Assembly: GCF_024609325.1 (NCBI RefSeq)
Contig: NZ_JANHMQ010000005.1
Span: 124,001-188,000 of the forward strand
Source: Geothrix fuzhouensis
GTDB taxonomy: Bacteria; Acidobacteriota; Holophagae; Holophagales; Holophagaceae
DNA length: 64,000 nucleotides
Reading direction: 5' to 3'
The position numbers were made by a program, and so were the translations under genes. The first letter of the stretch is position 1. Each line of letters starts with the position of its first letter. Shown piece by piece: positions 28,337-36,772 of the stretch. Under the pieces are notes generated by a model. It was given only the letters and a program-made list of their open reading frames with translations. It did not search any database and was not told the origin of the DNA.

Positions 28337-28531
28337 ATGGCCGACGACACCCGCAAGCCCATGTTCAACCGCTTGGCCGCCCTGGTGGCGGGCCCCTTCC
28401 TGCTGGGGCGGGAGGCCGTGAGCCTCGCCTTCCGGCCGGACAAGGACGGGCCACCGGAGACGCCCCCAAAGTTGACGCCCAGCCGCATCACCGTCACCCC
28501 CCCCGAACACGCCATCAAGCGCCGCGGATGA
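28337..28531 (+). CDS. Small hypothetical protein in the ACIII operon
   Basis: A 64-residue protein between actA and actB. It starts MADDTRKPMFNRLAALVAGP, has a short hydrophobic or amphipathic patch (FNRLAALVAGPFLLG) and a Pro/Lys-rich end (PPETPPKLTPSRITVTPP). GGAGCTC lies upstream of its ATG, its stop is 4 bases before actB, and no other frame in this gap is plausible, so it is probably translated. I do not recognise a family. It could be a small accessory or assembly factor. Confidence 0.6.
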   Translation: MADDTRKPMFNRLAALVAGPFLLGREAVSLAFRPDKDGPPETPPKLTPSRITVTPPEHAIKRRG

Positions 28532-28535
28532 CCCG

Positions 28536-31500
28536 ATGAAGACACGACTTCCCGAACACGGCCCCCTTGAGACCCCCCGCTTCTGGCGGACCCTCGAAGA
28601 GCGCATCGAGACGCCCGAGGCCCAGCAGGCCGCCCACGACGAGTTCCTGCCCGGCGCCATCCCGCCATCCTTCAACATGGGCCCGGACTACAACGATGTC
28701 CACGGCCTGCCGCCCCAGAGCGGCGTCTCCCGGCGCGACTTCCTGGGCCTGGTGAGCGCGGCCGCCGCGCTGGCCGCCACCGTGGCCTGCGACCGCAAGG
28801 GCCAGGGCACCGTGGTGCCCTACACCAAGCGCCCCGTCGAGGTGATCCCCGGCGTGGCCAACTACTACGCCAGCGCCCACCAGGAAGGCCGCCGCGTCTA
28901 TCCCGTGCTGGTGAAGACGCGCGAGGGCCGCCCGATTCACCTCACGGGCAACGACGAACACCCCGGCGTGAAGGGCAAGACCAGCCCCCGCACCATGGCC
29001 GACGTGCTGCGCCTCTACGATCCCGATCGCCTGCGCGCCCCGAAGGCCAGTGGCCGCGTGGTGAGCTGGGCCGAGGCAGAAGGTCATCTCCACGCCGCGC
29101 TCACTGGAGCCAAGGCCGCCGGCAAGCCTGTGCTCCTCATCTCCGGCGCGGTGGCTTCGCCCAGCCGCAAGGCCCTGCTGGCGGACCTCAAGACTGCCCT
29201 ACCCACCCTGGAGCACCTGGCCTACGAACCCGCCGCCGGTGACGCGGTCGAGGTGGCCGCCCTGGCCAGCTTCGGGCAGGCCGTGGACCTCCAGCCACGG
29301 CTGGCCAAGGCCAAGGTCATCCTGTCCCTTGGCGCGGACTTCCTCAATGGCGAGGATCCGGAAGCGCTTGGCGCCTGGGGCGCCAAGCGGAGGTTGAAAA
29401 GCGCGCAGGAGTCCATCAACCGCCTCTGGGTGCTGGAAGGCCCCCTGACGCTGACGGGCACCAATGCAGATGAGCGGGTTCCTGTTTCACCCTCGCGCCT
29501 TGGCGCCATGGCTTTCGCCCTGGCGAAAGAACTGGCAGGCAAGGGCGTCGCACTGCCCGCAGGCACAGATCTATCCGGGGTTTCCACGGGCGCGCCCGCG
29601 GAAATTCCGCAGGCTACCTGGGCCAGCCTCGTGAAGGATCTCAAGGCCGCAGGTCGTCAGGCCGTGGTTCTCTGCGGGGCCCAGATGCCCGCCGAGGTGC
29701 ACCAGGCCGCGCATCTGCTGAATGCCATGCTGGGTTCCGAGGCCGTCGCGGCCATCCCGGCCGAGCCCCTGGCCACCGTGAAGGAGCTCGAAACCGCCGT
29801 CCAGGGCATGGCGGCGGGCCGCTTCGCCGCCGTCCTCTTCTGGGATGTGAACCCTGCCTACACCTTCCCGCAGGCCGCCGCCTGGAAAGATGCTGTGGCC
29901 AAGGTGCCCGTCCGGGCCTGGATCGGCCAGGTGGAAGATGAGACCGCCGCCCAGTGCCAGTTGCTGCTGCCCGAAAACCACTGGCTGGAGAGCTGGGGCG
30001 ACTTCAGCACGCCCAGCGCTGCCGTCCTGCAGCAGCCCACCATCGGCACGCTCTACGACACCCGCCAGGGCGAGGACGTCCTGCTGGATGTCCTCAAGGC
30101 CCTCGGCGCCGCCGTTCCCGACGGCTACCACGCCTACCTGCAGGCCCGGTGGAAGAAGGAGCTGCCCTTCGGCACGTCCTTCGAGCAGGCCCTCCATGAC
30201 GGCCTGGTGAAGGGCGAGGCCAAGGCCTCCGCGCCTTCGTTCAAGGGCGCCTCCGTGGCCGCCGCCGCCAAGCGGGCCGCCGCAAGCAGGGCCGAGGGCC
30301 TGGAGCTGGTGCTCTTCCCCGGCTTCGCCACCCACGATGGCCGCCACGCCAACAACAGCTGGCTCCAGGAAACGCCGGACCCCATCTCGAAGATGACCTG
30401 GGACAACCCGGTGGCCGTGTCCGTGCAGGATGCCAAGGCCCTGGGCATCGAAGAGGGAGATCTGGTCAACCTGTCCCTGGACGGCATCACCCTGAAGCTG
30501 CCCGCGGTCATCCAGCCCGGCCAGGCCCAGGGCGTGCTGGCCCTGGCCCTCGGCTACGGCCGCACCACCGGCGGCGTGGCCAAGGGCATGGGCGTCAATG
30601 CCTTCCCCCTGGTGGGCCTGGAGCCCGCCAGCACCCACGTGCGCAGCGGCGCAAGGCTGGCCAAGGCGGGCGGCAAGAAGACCCTCTCCCGCACCCAGAG
30701 CCACCATCGCATGGAGGGCCGCGACCTCGTCCGCTCGCTCACCATGGACGAGTTCGCCCACGATCCCCAGGGTCACCACCACCGGCCCGAACTGGTGACG
30801 CTCTACGAAGAGCAGCGGTTCCCGGACCACAAGTGGGGCATGGTCATCGATCTGGCGGCCTGCGTAGGCTGCTCTGCCTGCATGGTGGCCTGCCAGTCCG
30901 AGAACAACGTGGCCACCGTGGGACCCGAGCAGGTGGCCCGGGGCCGCGAGATGCACTGGATCCGCATCGACCGCTACTACGAGGGCGAGCTGGAGAACCC
31001 GAAGGTGGTGCACCAGCCGATGCTGTGCCAGCACTGCGACAACGCGCCCTGCGAGAACGTGTGCCCAGTGAACGCCACGAATCACAGCGCTGAAGGTCTC
31101 AACCAGATGGCCTACAACCGCTGCGTGGGCACCCGCTACTGCGCCAACAACTGCCCCTACAAGGTGCGGCGCTTCAATTTCCTCGAGTACACCGCCTTCA
31201 AGACCGAGCCCGAGACCCTGGTCTACAACCCCGAGGTCACGGTCCGGCCCCGCGGCATCATGGAAAAGTGCTCCTTCTGCGTCCAGCGCATCAACGACGG
31301 GAAGATCCGCGCCAAGGGTGAGGGCCGCGCCATCCTCGACGGCGAGATCACCACCGCCTGCATGGCCGGCTGCCCCTCGGACGCCATCGTGTTCGGCGAC
31401 CTGAAGGATCCCAAGAGCAAGGTCTCCCAGCTGGTGGCCGCCACCCGCGCCTACCGCGTGCTGGAGGAGCTGGGCGTCAAGCCCGCCATCACCTACCTGG

Positions 31501-31547
31501 CCGATCTGAAGAATCCCGCTCTTGAGGGAGGTCACCATGAAGCCTGA
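28536..31547 (+). CDS. actB: ACIII molybdopterin-like/iron-sulfur subunit ActB (fused B1-B2)
   Basis: A 1003-residue protein. A twin-arginine export motif is internal, at about residues 66-86 (VSRRDFLGLVSAAAALAATV followed by AC, a possible lipidation Cys). The middle ~650 residues resemble molybdopterin oxidoreductases but in ACIII carry no molybdenum cofactor. The C-terminal ~230 residues hold four iron-sulfur cluster sites: CVGCSACMVAC, CQHCDNAPCENVCP, CVGTRYCANNCP and CSFCVQRI with CMAGCP. The TAT motif indicates export folded across the membrane. Its end overlaps actC by 11 bases. Confidence 0.93.
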   Translation: MKTRLPEHGPLETPRFWRTLEERIETPEAQQAAHDEFLPGAIPPSFNMGPDYNDVHGLPPQSGVSRRDFLGLVSAAAALAATVACDRKGQGTVVPYTKRPVEVIPGVANYYASAHQEGRRVYPVLVKTREGRPIHLTGNDEHPGVKGKTSPRTMADVLRLYDPDRLRAPKASGRVVSWAEAEGHLHAALTGAKAAGKPVLLISGAVASPSRKALLADLKTALPTLEHLAYEPAAGDAVEVAALASFGQAVDLQPRLAKAKVILSLGADFLNGEDPEALGAWGAKRRLKSAQESINRLWVLEGPLTLTGTNADERVPVSPSRLGAMAFALAKELAGKGVALPAGTDLSGVSTGAPAEIPQATWASLVKDLKAAGRQAVVLCGAQMPAEVHQAAHLLNAMLGSEAVAAIPAEPLATVKELETAVQGMAAGRFAAVLFWDVNPAYTFPQAAAWKDAVAKVPVRAWIGQVEDETAAQCQLLLPENHWLESWGDFSTPSAAVLQQPTIGTLYDTRQGEDVLLDVLKALGAAVPDGYHAYLQARWKKELPFGTSFEQALHDGLVKGEAKASAPSFKGASVAAAAKRAAASRAEGLELVLFPGFATHDGRHANNSWLQETPDPISKMTWDNPVAVSVQDAKALGIEEGDLVNLSLDGITLKLPAVIQPGQAQGVLALALGYGRTTGGVAKGMGVNAFPLVGLEPASTHVRSGARLAKAGGKKTLSRTQSHHRMEGRDLVRSLTMDEFAHDPQGHHHRPELVTLYEEQRFPDHKWGMVIDLAACVGCSACMVACQSENNVATVGPEQVARGREMHWIRIDRYYEGELENPKVVHQPMLCQHCDNAPCENVCPVNATNHSAEGLNQMAYNRCVGTRYCANNCPYKVRRFNFLEYTAFKTEPETLVYNPEVTVRPRGIMEKCSFCVQRINDGKIRAKGEGRAILDGEITTACMAGCPSDAIVFGDLKDPKSKVSQLVAATRAYRVLEELGVKPAITYLADLKNPALEGGHHEA

Positions 31548-32943
31548 TGCCGCCATCCTGTCCGGCGACATCCCGGAGGCCCTGATCGAGCCGGCCCTCA
31601 CCGTGGGTGTGGTCACGCCCGGCAGCCTGGACGATCAGGTGCTGGCCTTCCCCGAGACCCGGCCCCCGAAGCAGTGGTACATCGGCCTGGCCGTCACCCT
31701 CACGGCCCTCATCATCGGCGTCGGCTGCATCGGCTACGTCTTCGTCACCGGCATCGGCGCCTGGGGCAACACCAGCCCCGTGTTCTGGGCCTTCGACATC
31801 ATCAACTTCGTGTTCTGGGTAGGCATTGGCCACGCCGGCACGCTGATCTCGGCCATCCTCTTCCTGTTCCGCAAGCGCTGGCGCAACGCCATTGCGCGCT
31901 TCGCCGAGGCCATGACCATCTTCGCGGTCATCTGCGCCGTGATCTTCCCCCTGATCCACATCGGCCGGCCCTGGCTGGCCTACTGGCTGTTCCCCTACCC
32001 GAACCAGCGGGCCCTCTGGACCAACTTCCGCTCGCCCCTGCTCTGGGACGTCTTCGCGGTGAACACCTACTTCTCCGTGTCCGCGATGTTCTGGTACCTG
32101 GGCCTGATCCCCGACATCGCCTCCATGCGCGACCGGGCGACCGGCAAGGTCCGGAAGGTCATCTACACCGTGCTGGCCATGGGCTGGCGCGGTGCCGCCT
32201 CCCACTGGCAGCACTACGAAAAAGCCTACCTGCTGTTGGCGGGCCTGGCCACGGGCCTGGTGCTCTCCGTGCACTCGGTGGTGAGCTTCGACTTCGCCAC
32301 CTCCGTGGTGCCCGGCTGGCACATGACCATCTTCCCGCCCTACTTCGTGGCGGGCGCCATCTTCGCCGGTTTCGCCATGGTGGTGATGGTGCTGGTGGTC
32401 GTCCGCGAGACCATGCAGCTCAAGAACCTCATCACCATGCGCCACCTGGACGTGATGAACAAGGTCATCCTCGCCATGAGCTGCCTCATGGGCTACAGCT
32501 ACATGATGGAGGGCTTCACGGCCTGGTACTCGATGAACGAGTACCTCCACCACAGCTTCATGAACATCATCAGCGGCACCTACGGCTGGGCCGGGTGGGT
32601 CACCATCAGCTGCAACATCTTCATCCCGCAGATCCTCTGGTTCAAGAAGGCCCGCGCCAGCTACTTCTGGATGATCCTGGTGGCCGTGGGCGTGACCATC
32701 GGCATGTGGTTCGAGCGCTTCGTCATCATCGTGGTCTCGCTGCACCAGGACTACCTGCCCTCCGCGTGGCGCATCTACAAACCGACCATGATCGACTTCG
32801 GCGTCCTCCTGGGCACCTTCGGGATCTTCTTCACGCTCGTCCTGCTCTTCGCCCGGGTGCTCCCAGTCATCGCCACCACCGAGGTGAAGGCGATCCTCCC
32901 CGGCGCCCAGCCCTCTCACCATGGAGACGACCACCATGTCTGA
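31537..32943 (+). CDS. actC: ACIII membrane subunit ActC (NrfD-like)
   Basis: A 468-residue integral membrane protein with about ten hydrophobic helices, NrfD/PsrC-like. ActC binds quinol near the periplasmic side and is one of two homologous membrane subunits. The ATG at 31537 is chosen because GAGGGAGGT lies directly upstream; it overlaps actB. Charged residues inside helices (HIGRPWLAYW, GHAGTLISAI) fit quinol-binding regions. Confidence 0.93.
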   Translation: MKPDAAILSGDIPEALIEPALTVGVVTPGSLDDQVLAFPETRPPKQWYIGLAVTLTALIIGVGCIGYVFVTGIGAWGNTSPVFWAFDIINFVFWVGIGHAGTLISAILFLFRKRWRNAIARFAEAMTIFAVICAVIFPLIHIGRPWLAYWLFPYPNQRALWTNFRSPLLWDVFAVNTYFSVSAMFWYLGLIPDIASMRDRATGKVRKVIYTVLAMGWRGAASHWQHYEKAYLLLAGLATGLVLSVHSVVSFDFATSVVPGWHMTIFPPYFVAGAIFAGFAMVVMVLVVVRETMQLKNLITMRHLDVMNKVILAMSCLMGYSYMMEGFTAWYSMNEYLHHSFMNIISGTYGWAGWVTISCNIFIPQILWFKKARASYFWMILVAVGVTIGMWFERFVIIVVSLHQDYLPSAWRIYKPTMIDFGVLLGTFGIFFTLVLLFARVLPVIATTEVKAILPGAQPSHHGDDHHV

Positions 32944-34078
32944 GACCTCGTATTCGGTTCTCGGCGTCTTCGACACGCCCGATGCCTTGATGCAGGCCAT
33001 CCCCAAGGTGCGCGCCAGCAAGCTGGGCACCGTGGAGGCCTACACGCCCTACGCCATCCACGGCATCGAGGAGGCCCTGGGCCTGCGCCGCTCGCCCCTG
33101 GGCGGCATGGTGCTGGTGATGGGCATCCTGGGCGCCATCACAGCCTTCGGCTTCCAGTACTGGATCAGCGCCATCGACTACCCGATCATCACCGGCGGCA
33201 AGTCGGCCGGATCCTGGGAAGCCTTCATCCCCATCATGTTCGAAGTGACGGTGCTCTTCGCCACCTTCACGGCGGGTCTGGGAATGCTGTTCCTCCTGAA
33301 CAAGCTGCCCTTCTTCGGCCACCCGGTGCTCTCGTCCAAGTCCATCAAGGGCATCACGAGGGACCGCTACGTCGTGGCCCTGGAGGCCGAGAGCGAGGCC
33401 TTCGACAGCGCCGCCGCCGCCCAGGTCCTCCGTGCGGCCGGCGCCATCGAGGTCGAAGTCCTGCCCGCGCCGGACCGCAGCCCCTTCCTCACCAGCGACT
33501 ACATCCTGCGGACCCTGGGTGGCATCTTCACCGCCTGCGTGGTGGCCGGGCTGGCGATGTACTTCGCCACCAAGTGGTTCCCCGTGCTGGCCCCCATGAA
33601 GTACATCCAGGACCAGCCTCGGCTGGATGCCCAGAAGGCCTCCAGCTTCTTCAAGGACGGTCACGGCATGCAGCAGCCCGTCGCGGGCACCGTGGCCCGG
33701 GGCTACCTGCCCACGGCCACGGGCACCCAGGAGGAGGCGGCCTCGCTGGTGAACCCGCTGCCGCGCACGCCGGAGGTCTTCGCCCTCGGGAAGAAGGTCT
33801 TCACCAACCGCTGCGAGGTGTGCCACGGCGCCCTGGCCAACGGCGTCGGCAGCCTGACGGCGGCCTACGGGGCCAAGCCTGCCAACCTGCAGGCCCAGCA
33901 GTTCCTGGATTATCCCGACGGCAAGATCTACTGGGCCATCGTGAACGGCAAGAACGCCATGCCCTCCCACGCCCCCTACCTCTCCGAGCGGGAGCGCTGG
34001 GCCGTGGTCGATTACGTGCGCGCCCTCCAGCGCGCCCAGAACGCCAAGGATGAGGATCTGAAGGTGGCCACCCGATGA
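32936..34078 (+). CDS. ACIII subunits ActD and ActE fused in one protein
   Basis: A 380-residue protein. Residues ~1-205 match ActD (DUF3341): YSVLGVFDTPDALMQAI, then two membrane helices around residues 55-120 and the GGIFTACVVAGLAMYF helix. The C-terminal ~110 residues form a monoheme cytochrome c domain with CEVCHG (around 33820) and a Met ligand candidate in NAMPSHAPYLS. In most ACIII operons actD and actE are separate, so this is a D-E fusion. The ATG at 32936 has GGAGA 8 bases upstream. Its stop overlaps actF as ATGA. Confidence 0.88.
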   Translation: MSETSYSVLGVFDTPDALMQAIPKVRASKLGTVEAYTPYAIHGIEEALGLRRSPLGGMVLVMGILGAITAFGFQYWISAIDYPIITGGKSAGSWEAFIPIMFEVTVLFATFTAGLGMLFLLNKLPFFGHPVLSSKSIKGITRDRYVVALEAESEAFDSAAAAQVLRAAGAIEVEVLPAPDRSPFLTSDYILRTLGGIFTACVVAGLAMYFATKWFPVLAPMKYIQDQPRLDAQKASSFFKDGHGMQQPVAGTVARGYLPTATGTQEEAASLVNPLPRTPEVFALGKKVFTNRCEVCHGALANGVGSLTAAYGAKPANLQAQQFLDYPDGKIYWAIVNGKNAMPSHAPYLSERERWAVVDYVRALQRAQNAKDEDLKVATR

Positions 34079-35220
34079 GCCAGACCAAGAACACTGCCAA
34101 CCTGCTCTGGGGCGCCGTGGCCCTGGGCGCCCTGGGCGTCCTCGGCACCTATGCCGCCGCCGGCCCCGAGCGCTTCTGGGCCAATTGGATCCTCTGGTTC
34201 GTGCTGCTCATCACCCTGGGCCTGGGGTCGCTGTTCATCGTGGCCCTGGAGCACCTCGTCAGTGCCAAGTGGAGCGTCCCCATCCGGCGCATTCCCGAGC
34301 GTCTGGCCACCGTCCTCATTCCCGCGGTCCCCATCGGCCTCATCGCCCTGGCGGCCCTCCCCGTGCTCTACCCCGGTTCCCGGCCCGAGGCGGCCCGGCA
34401 CCCGCTGCTGGCCGGCAAGGCCTTCTGGCTGAGCCTGCCCTTTTTCTCCGTGCGCACGGTGATCTCCTTCGTCCTCTGCATCCTCGGCCTCTGGTTGCTG
34501 GTGGGCGGCTCCCTCAAGCAGGACACCACGAAGGACCCCGCCTTCAACTTCCGGGCCCGCAAGTTCGCGCCAGCCTTCATGGCCATCTTCGCCCTGGTGA
34601 TCACCCTGATCGCCTTCGACTGGCTCTCCGGCCTCACGCCCGAGTGGTACAGCGACATCTTCGGCGTCTACGTCTTCGCCGGCGCCTTCCTCAGCGGCCT
34701 GGCGGCCACGGCCCTCGCGATCCTGCACCTTCAGGATCAGGGCCGGCTGGAGGGCGTGCGGGGCGACCACCTCTACAACCTGGGGGGCTTCCTTTTCGCC
34801 TTCACGGTGTTCTGGTCCTACATCGGCTTCGCCCAGTACATGCTCATGTGGTACGCGAACCTGCCGGATGAGGTCATCTGGTACAAGGTGCGCCTCCAGG
34901 GCTCCTGGCACCTCATCACGCTGGTCCTGGCTGGCCTGCACTTCGTGCTGCCCTTCTTCGCCCTGGTGACCCGGGATTCCAAGAAGGACCCCCGGCGCCT
35001 GAGGCGCGTGGCCTACCTGATGCTCGGGGCGCATGTGCTTGACATCTACTGGCTCATCTTCCCCATCCTCGGCACGCCACGCCTCTCCTGGCCCGAGCTC
35101 AGCTTCGCCCTCTTCTTCCTGGGCGGGATCCTCCTCTGGGTCCGCGGCGCCATGCAGAAGGGTGAGGACATGCCCATCGGCGATCCCTTCCTCCGCGAGG
35201 GCCTGGAGTTCCGCCTATGA
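34075..35220 (+). CDS. actF: ACIII membrane subunit ActF
   Basis: A 381-residue integral membrane protein of about ten helices, the second NrfD-like membrane subunit of ACIII. Segments such as IAFDWLSGLTPEWYSDIFGV and WYANLPDEVIWYKVRLQG are characteristic of ActF. It overlaps the previous gene by ATGA and the following cytochrome by ATGA, so production of the complex is tightly coupled. Confidence 0.93.
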   Translation: MSQTKNTANLLWGAVALGALGVLGTYAAAGPERFWANWILWFVLLITLGLGSLFIVALEHLVSAKWSVPIRRIPERLATVLIPAVPIGLIALAALPVLYPGSRPEAARHPLLAGKAFWLSLPFFSVRTVISFVLCILGLWLLVGGSLKQDTTKDPAFNFRARKFAPAFMAIFALVITLIAFDWLSGLTPEWYSDIFGVYVFAGAFLSGLAATALAILHLQDQGRLEGVRGDHLYNLGGFLFAFTVFWSYIGFAQYMLMWYANLPDEVIWYKVRLQGSWHLITLVLAGLHFVLPFFALVTRDSKKDPRRLRRVAYLMLGAHVLDIYWLIFPILGTPRLSWPELSFALFFLGGILLWVRGAMQKGEDMPIGDPFLREGLEFRL

Positions 35221-35921
35221 AGATCCACGATTACCTCTCCCCCGAAGAGCTGAAGCGCCTGCTGTCCGCCCTGCTGCTGGTGGTCTGCTTCATCACGATC
35301 GTCGCCTTCTTCGGCTTCACCGTGCTGCCAGGTCTGCGCTACCAGGCCTACACGCAGCCTGACGCCGTGCCCATCCAGGCCGTGCAGGGCGAAACCGGCT
35401 GGCTGGATCCCACGGACTACCCCGCCCAGGCCCGCCAGATCATCCCGCCCATCGATCCCAAGACCGTGATGACCCCCAATCCGGCCCTCATGGCCCGCGG
35501 CAAGGCGATCTTCGCGCAGACCTGCGCCACCTGCCATGGCCCCGAGGGCAAAGGCGATGGACCGGCAGGAAAGGGCCTCAACCCCATGCCCCGCAACTTC
35601 ACGCAAAACGCGGGCTGGAAGAACGGCACCCGCATTGAGGACATCTACAAGACCCTGAACGAGGGCATCAAGGGCAGCTCCATGGTGGCCTACACGGATC
35701 TCTCGAAACGGGACCGCATGGCCCTCGTCCACGTCGTGCAGTCGCTGGGCGCCTTCGACCACGGCGCCAGCGATCCGAAGGCCACCGCCGCGCTGGAGAA
35801 GCTCTTCGCCAGCGCCGGTGAAGTCATCCCCAACCGCATCCCCGTCGCCCGCGCCGTGGACATTCTCTGCCGCGAGTACGCCGAGGCCCACCCCCAACCT
35901 CGGACGGAGGCCCGGCCATGA
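35217..35921 (+). CDS. Membrane-anchored monoheme cytochrome c
   Basis: A 234-residue protein with one N-terminal helix (LSALLLVVCFITIVAFFGF) and a class I cytochrome domain with a single CATCHG heme site near residue 105. A Met ligand candidate is in SSMVAYTDLS. Since the ActE domain is already fused to ActD, this may be an extra electron carrier between ACIII and the oxidase, or a second ActE-like subunit. Both its start and its stop overlap neighbours by ATGA. Confidence 0.88.
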   Translation: MKIHDYLSPEELKRLLSALLLVVCFITIVAFFGFTVLPGLRYQAYTQPDAVPIQAVQGETGWLDPTDYPAQARQIIPPIDPKTVMTPNPALMARGKAIFAQTCATCHGPEGKGDGPAGKGLNPMPRNFTQNAGWKNGTRIEDIYKTLNEGIKGSSMVAYTDLSKRDRMALVHVVQSLGAFDHGASDPKATAALEKLFASAGEVIPNRIPVARAVDILCREYAEAHPQPRTEARP

Positions 35922-36772
35922 AGCTCCGCCAGATCCACTCAATCCTTTCACCTCTGGCCTTTGCCGCAGCGCTCCTGTGCGCCCCCGCCCAGGCCCAGGC
36001 CCCCAAGCCGCCTCCGGTTCCCGCTCCCAGACCCGTCGAGGGTCCGGCTACCCCTTCCTTCACCCCCCAGGAAGTGGGCATCGACGAGAAGCTCGGCGCC
36101 ACGGTGCCTCTTGACCTGGTCCTGAATGGCGAAGACGGCCAGCCCGTCACCCTCCGCCAGCTCATCGACAAGCCCACCATCCTGACCCTGAATTACTTCC
36201 GTTGCGCCGGCATCTGCACCCCCCAACTCAACGGCGTGGTTGAAGTGCTCAACCGCACCCAGGCCGAGCCCGGGAAGGATTTCCAGGTCATCACGGTCAG
36301 CTTCGACGGGCGGGACACGCCCGAGATGGCCGCCCAGAAGCGCACCAACTACCTGGGCGAGCTCACGCGGCCCTTCCCCCCGGCCGCCTGGCGGTTCCTC
36401 ACGGGCCCCGCGGCCACCACTCACGCCCTGGCCGATGCTGTCGGTTTCAAATACAAGCAGGTGGGCGAGGACTTCGTCCACGCCGCCGCCATCATCTTCC
36501 TCAGCCCCCAAGGCAAGGTGACGCGCTACATGTACGGCGTGACCTACCTGCCGGCGGACCTCCAGCTGGCCGCCCAGGAAGCCGCCCGCGGCGAGGCCCA
36601 GCCCACCATCAACAAGTTCCTGAAGTTCTGCTTCAGCTATGACCCCGCGGGGCGCAAGTACGTCCTGAACACCACCAGCATCGGCGCCACCGTCATCATC
36701 CTGGCCGCCCTGATCTTCGTGGTCGCCCTCATCCGCCGGGGCCGCAAGACCAAGCCAGAGGAGACCGAATGA
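35918..36772 (+). CDS. SCO1/SenC-family copper chaperone
   Basis: A 284-residue protein with a signal peptide (LAFAAALLCAPAQAQA), a thioredoxin-like domain with the copper-binding pair CAGIC (Cys-x3-Cys) near residue 95 and the distal His in DFVHAAAIIFL. A C-terminal transmembrane helix (ATVIILAALIFVVALIRRGR) anchors it. SCO proteins load the CuA centre of oxidase subunit II, encoded downstream in the same operon. Coupled by ATGA overlaps on both sides. Confidence 0.92.
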   Translation: MKLRQIHSILSPLAFAAALLCAPAQAQAPKPPPVPAPRPVEGPATPSFTPQEVGIDEKLGATVPLDLVLNGEDGQPVTLRQLIDKPTILTLNYFRCAGICTPQLNGVVEVLNRTQAEPGKDFQVITVSFDGRDTPEMAAQKRTNYLGELTRPFPPAAWRFLTGPAATTHALADAVGFKYKQVGEDFVHAAAIIFLSPQGKVTRYMYGVTYLPADLQLAAQEAARGEAQPTINKFLKFCFSYDPAGRKYVLNTTSIGATVIILAALIFVVALIRRGRKTKPEETE

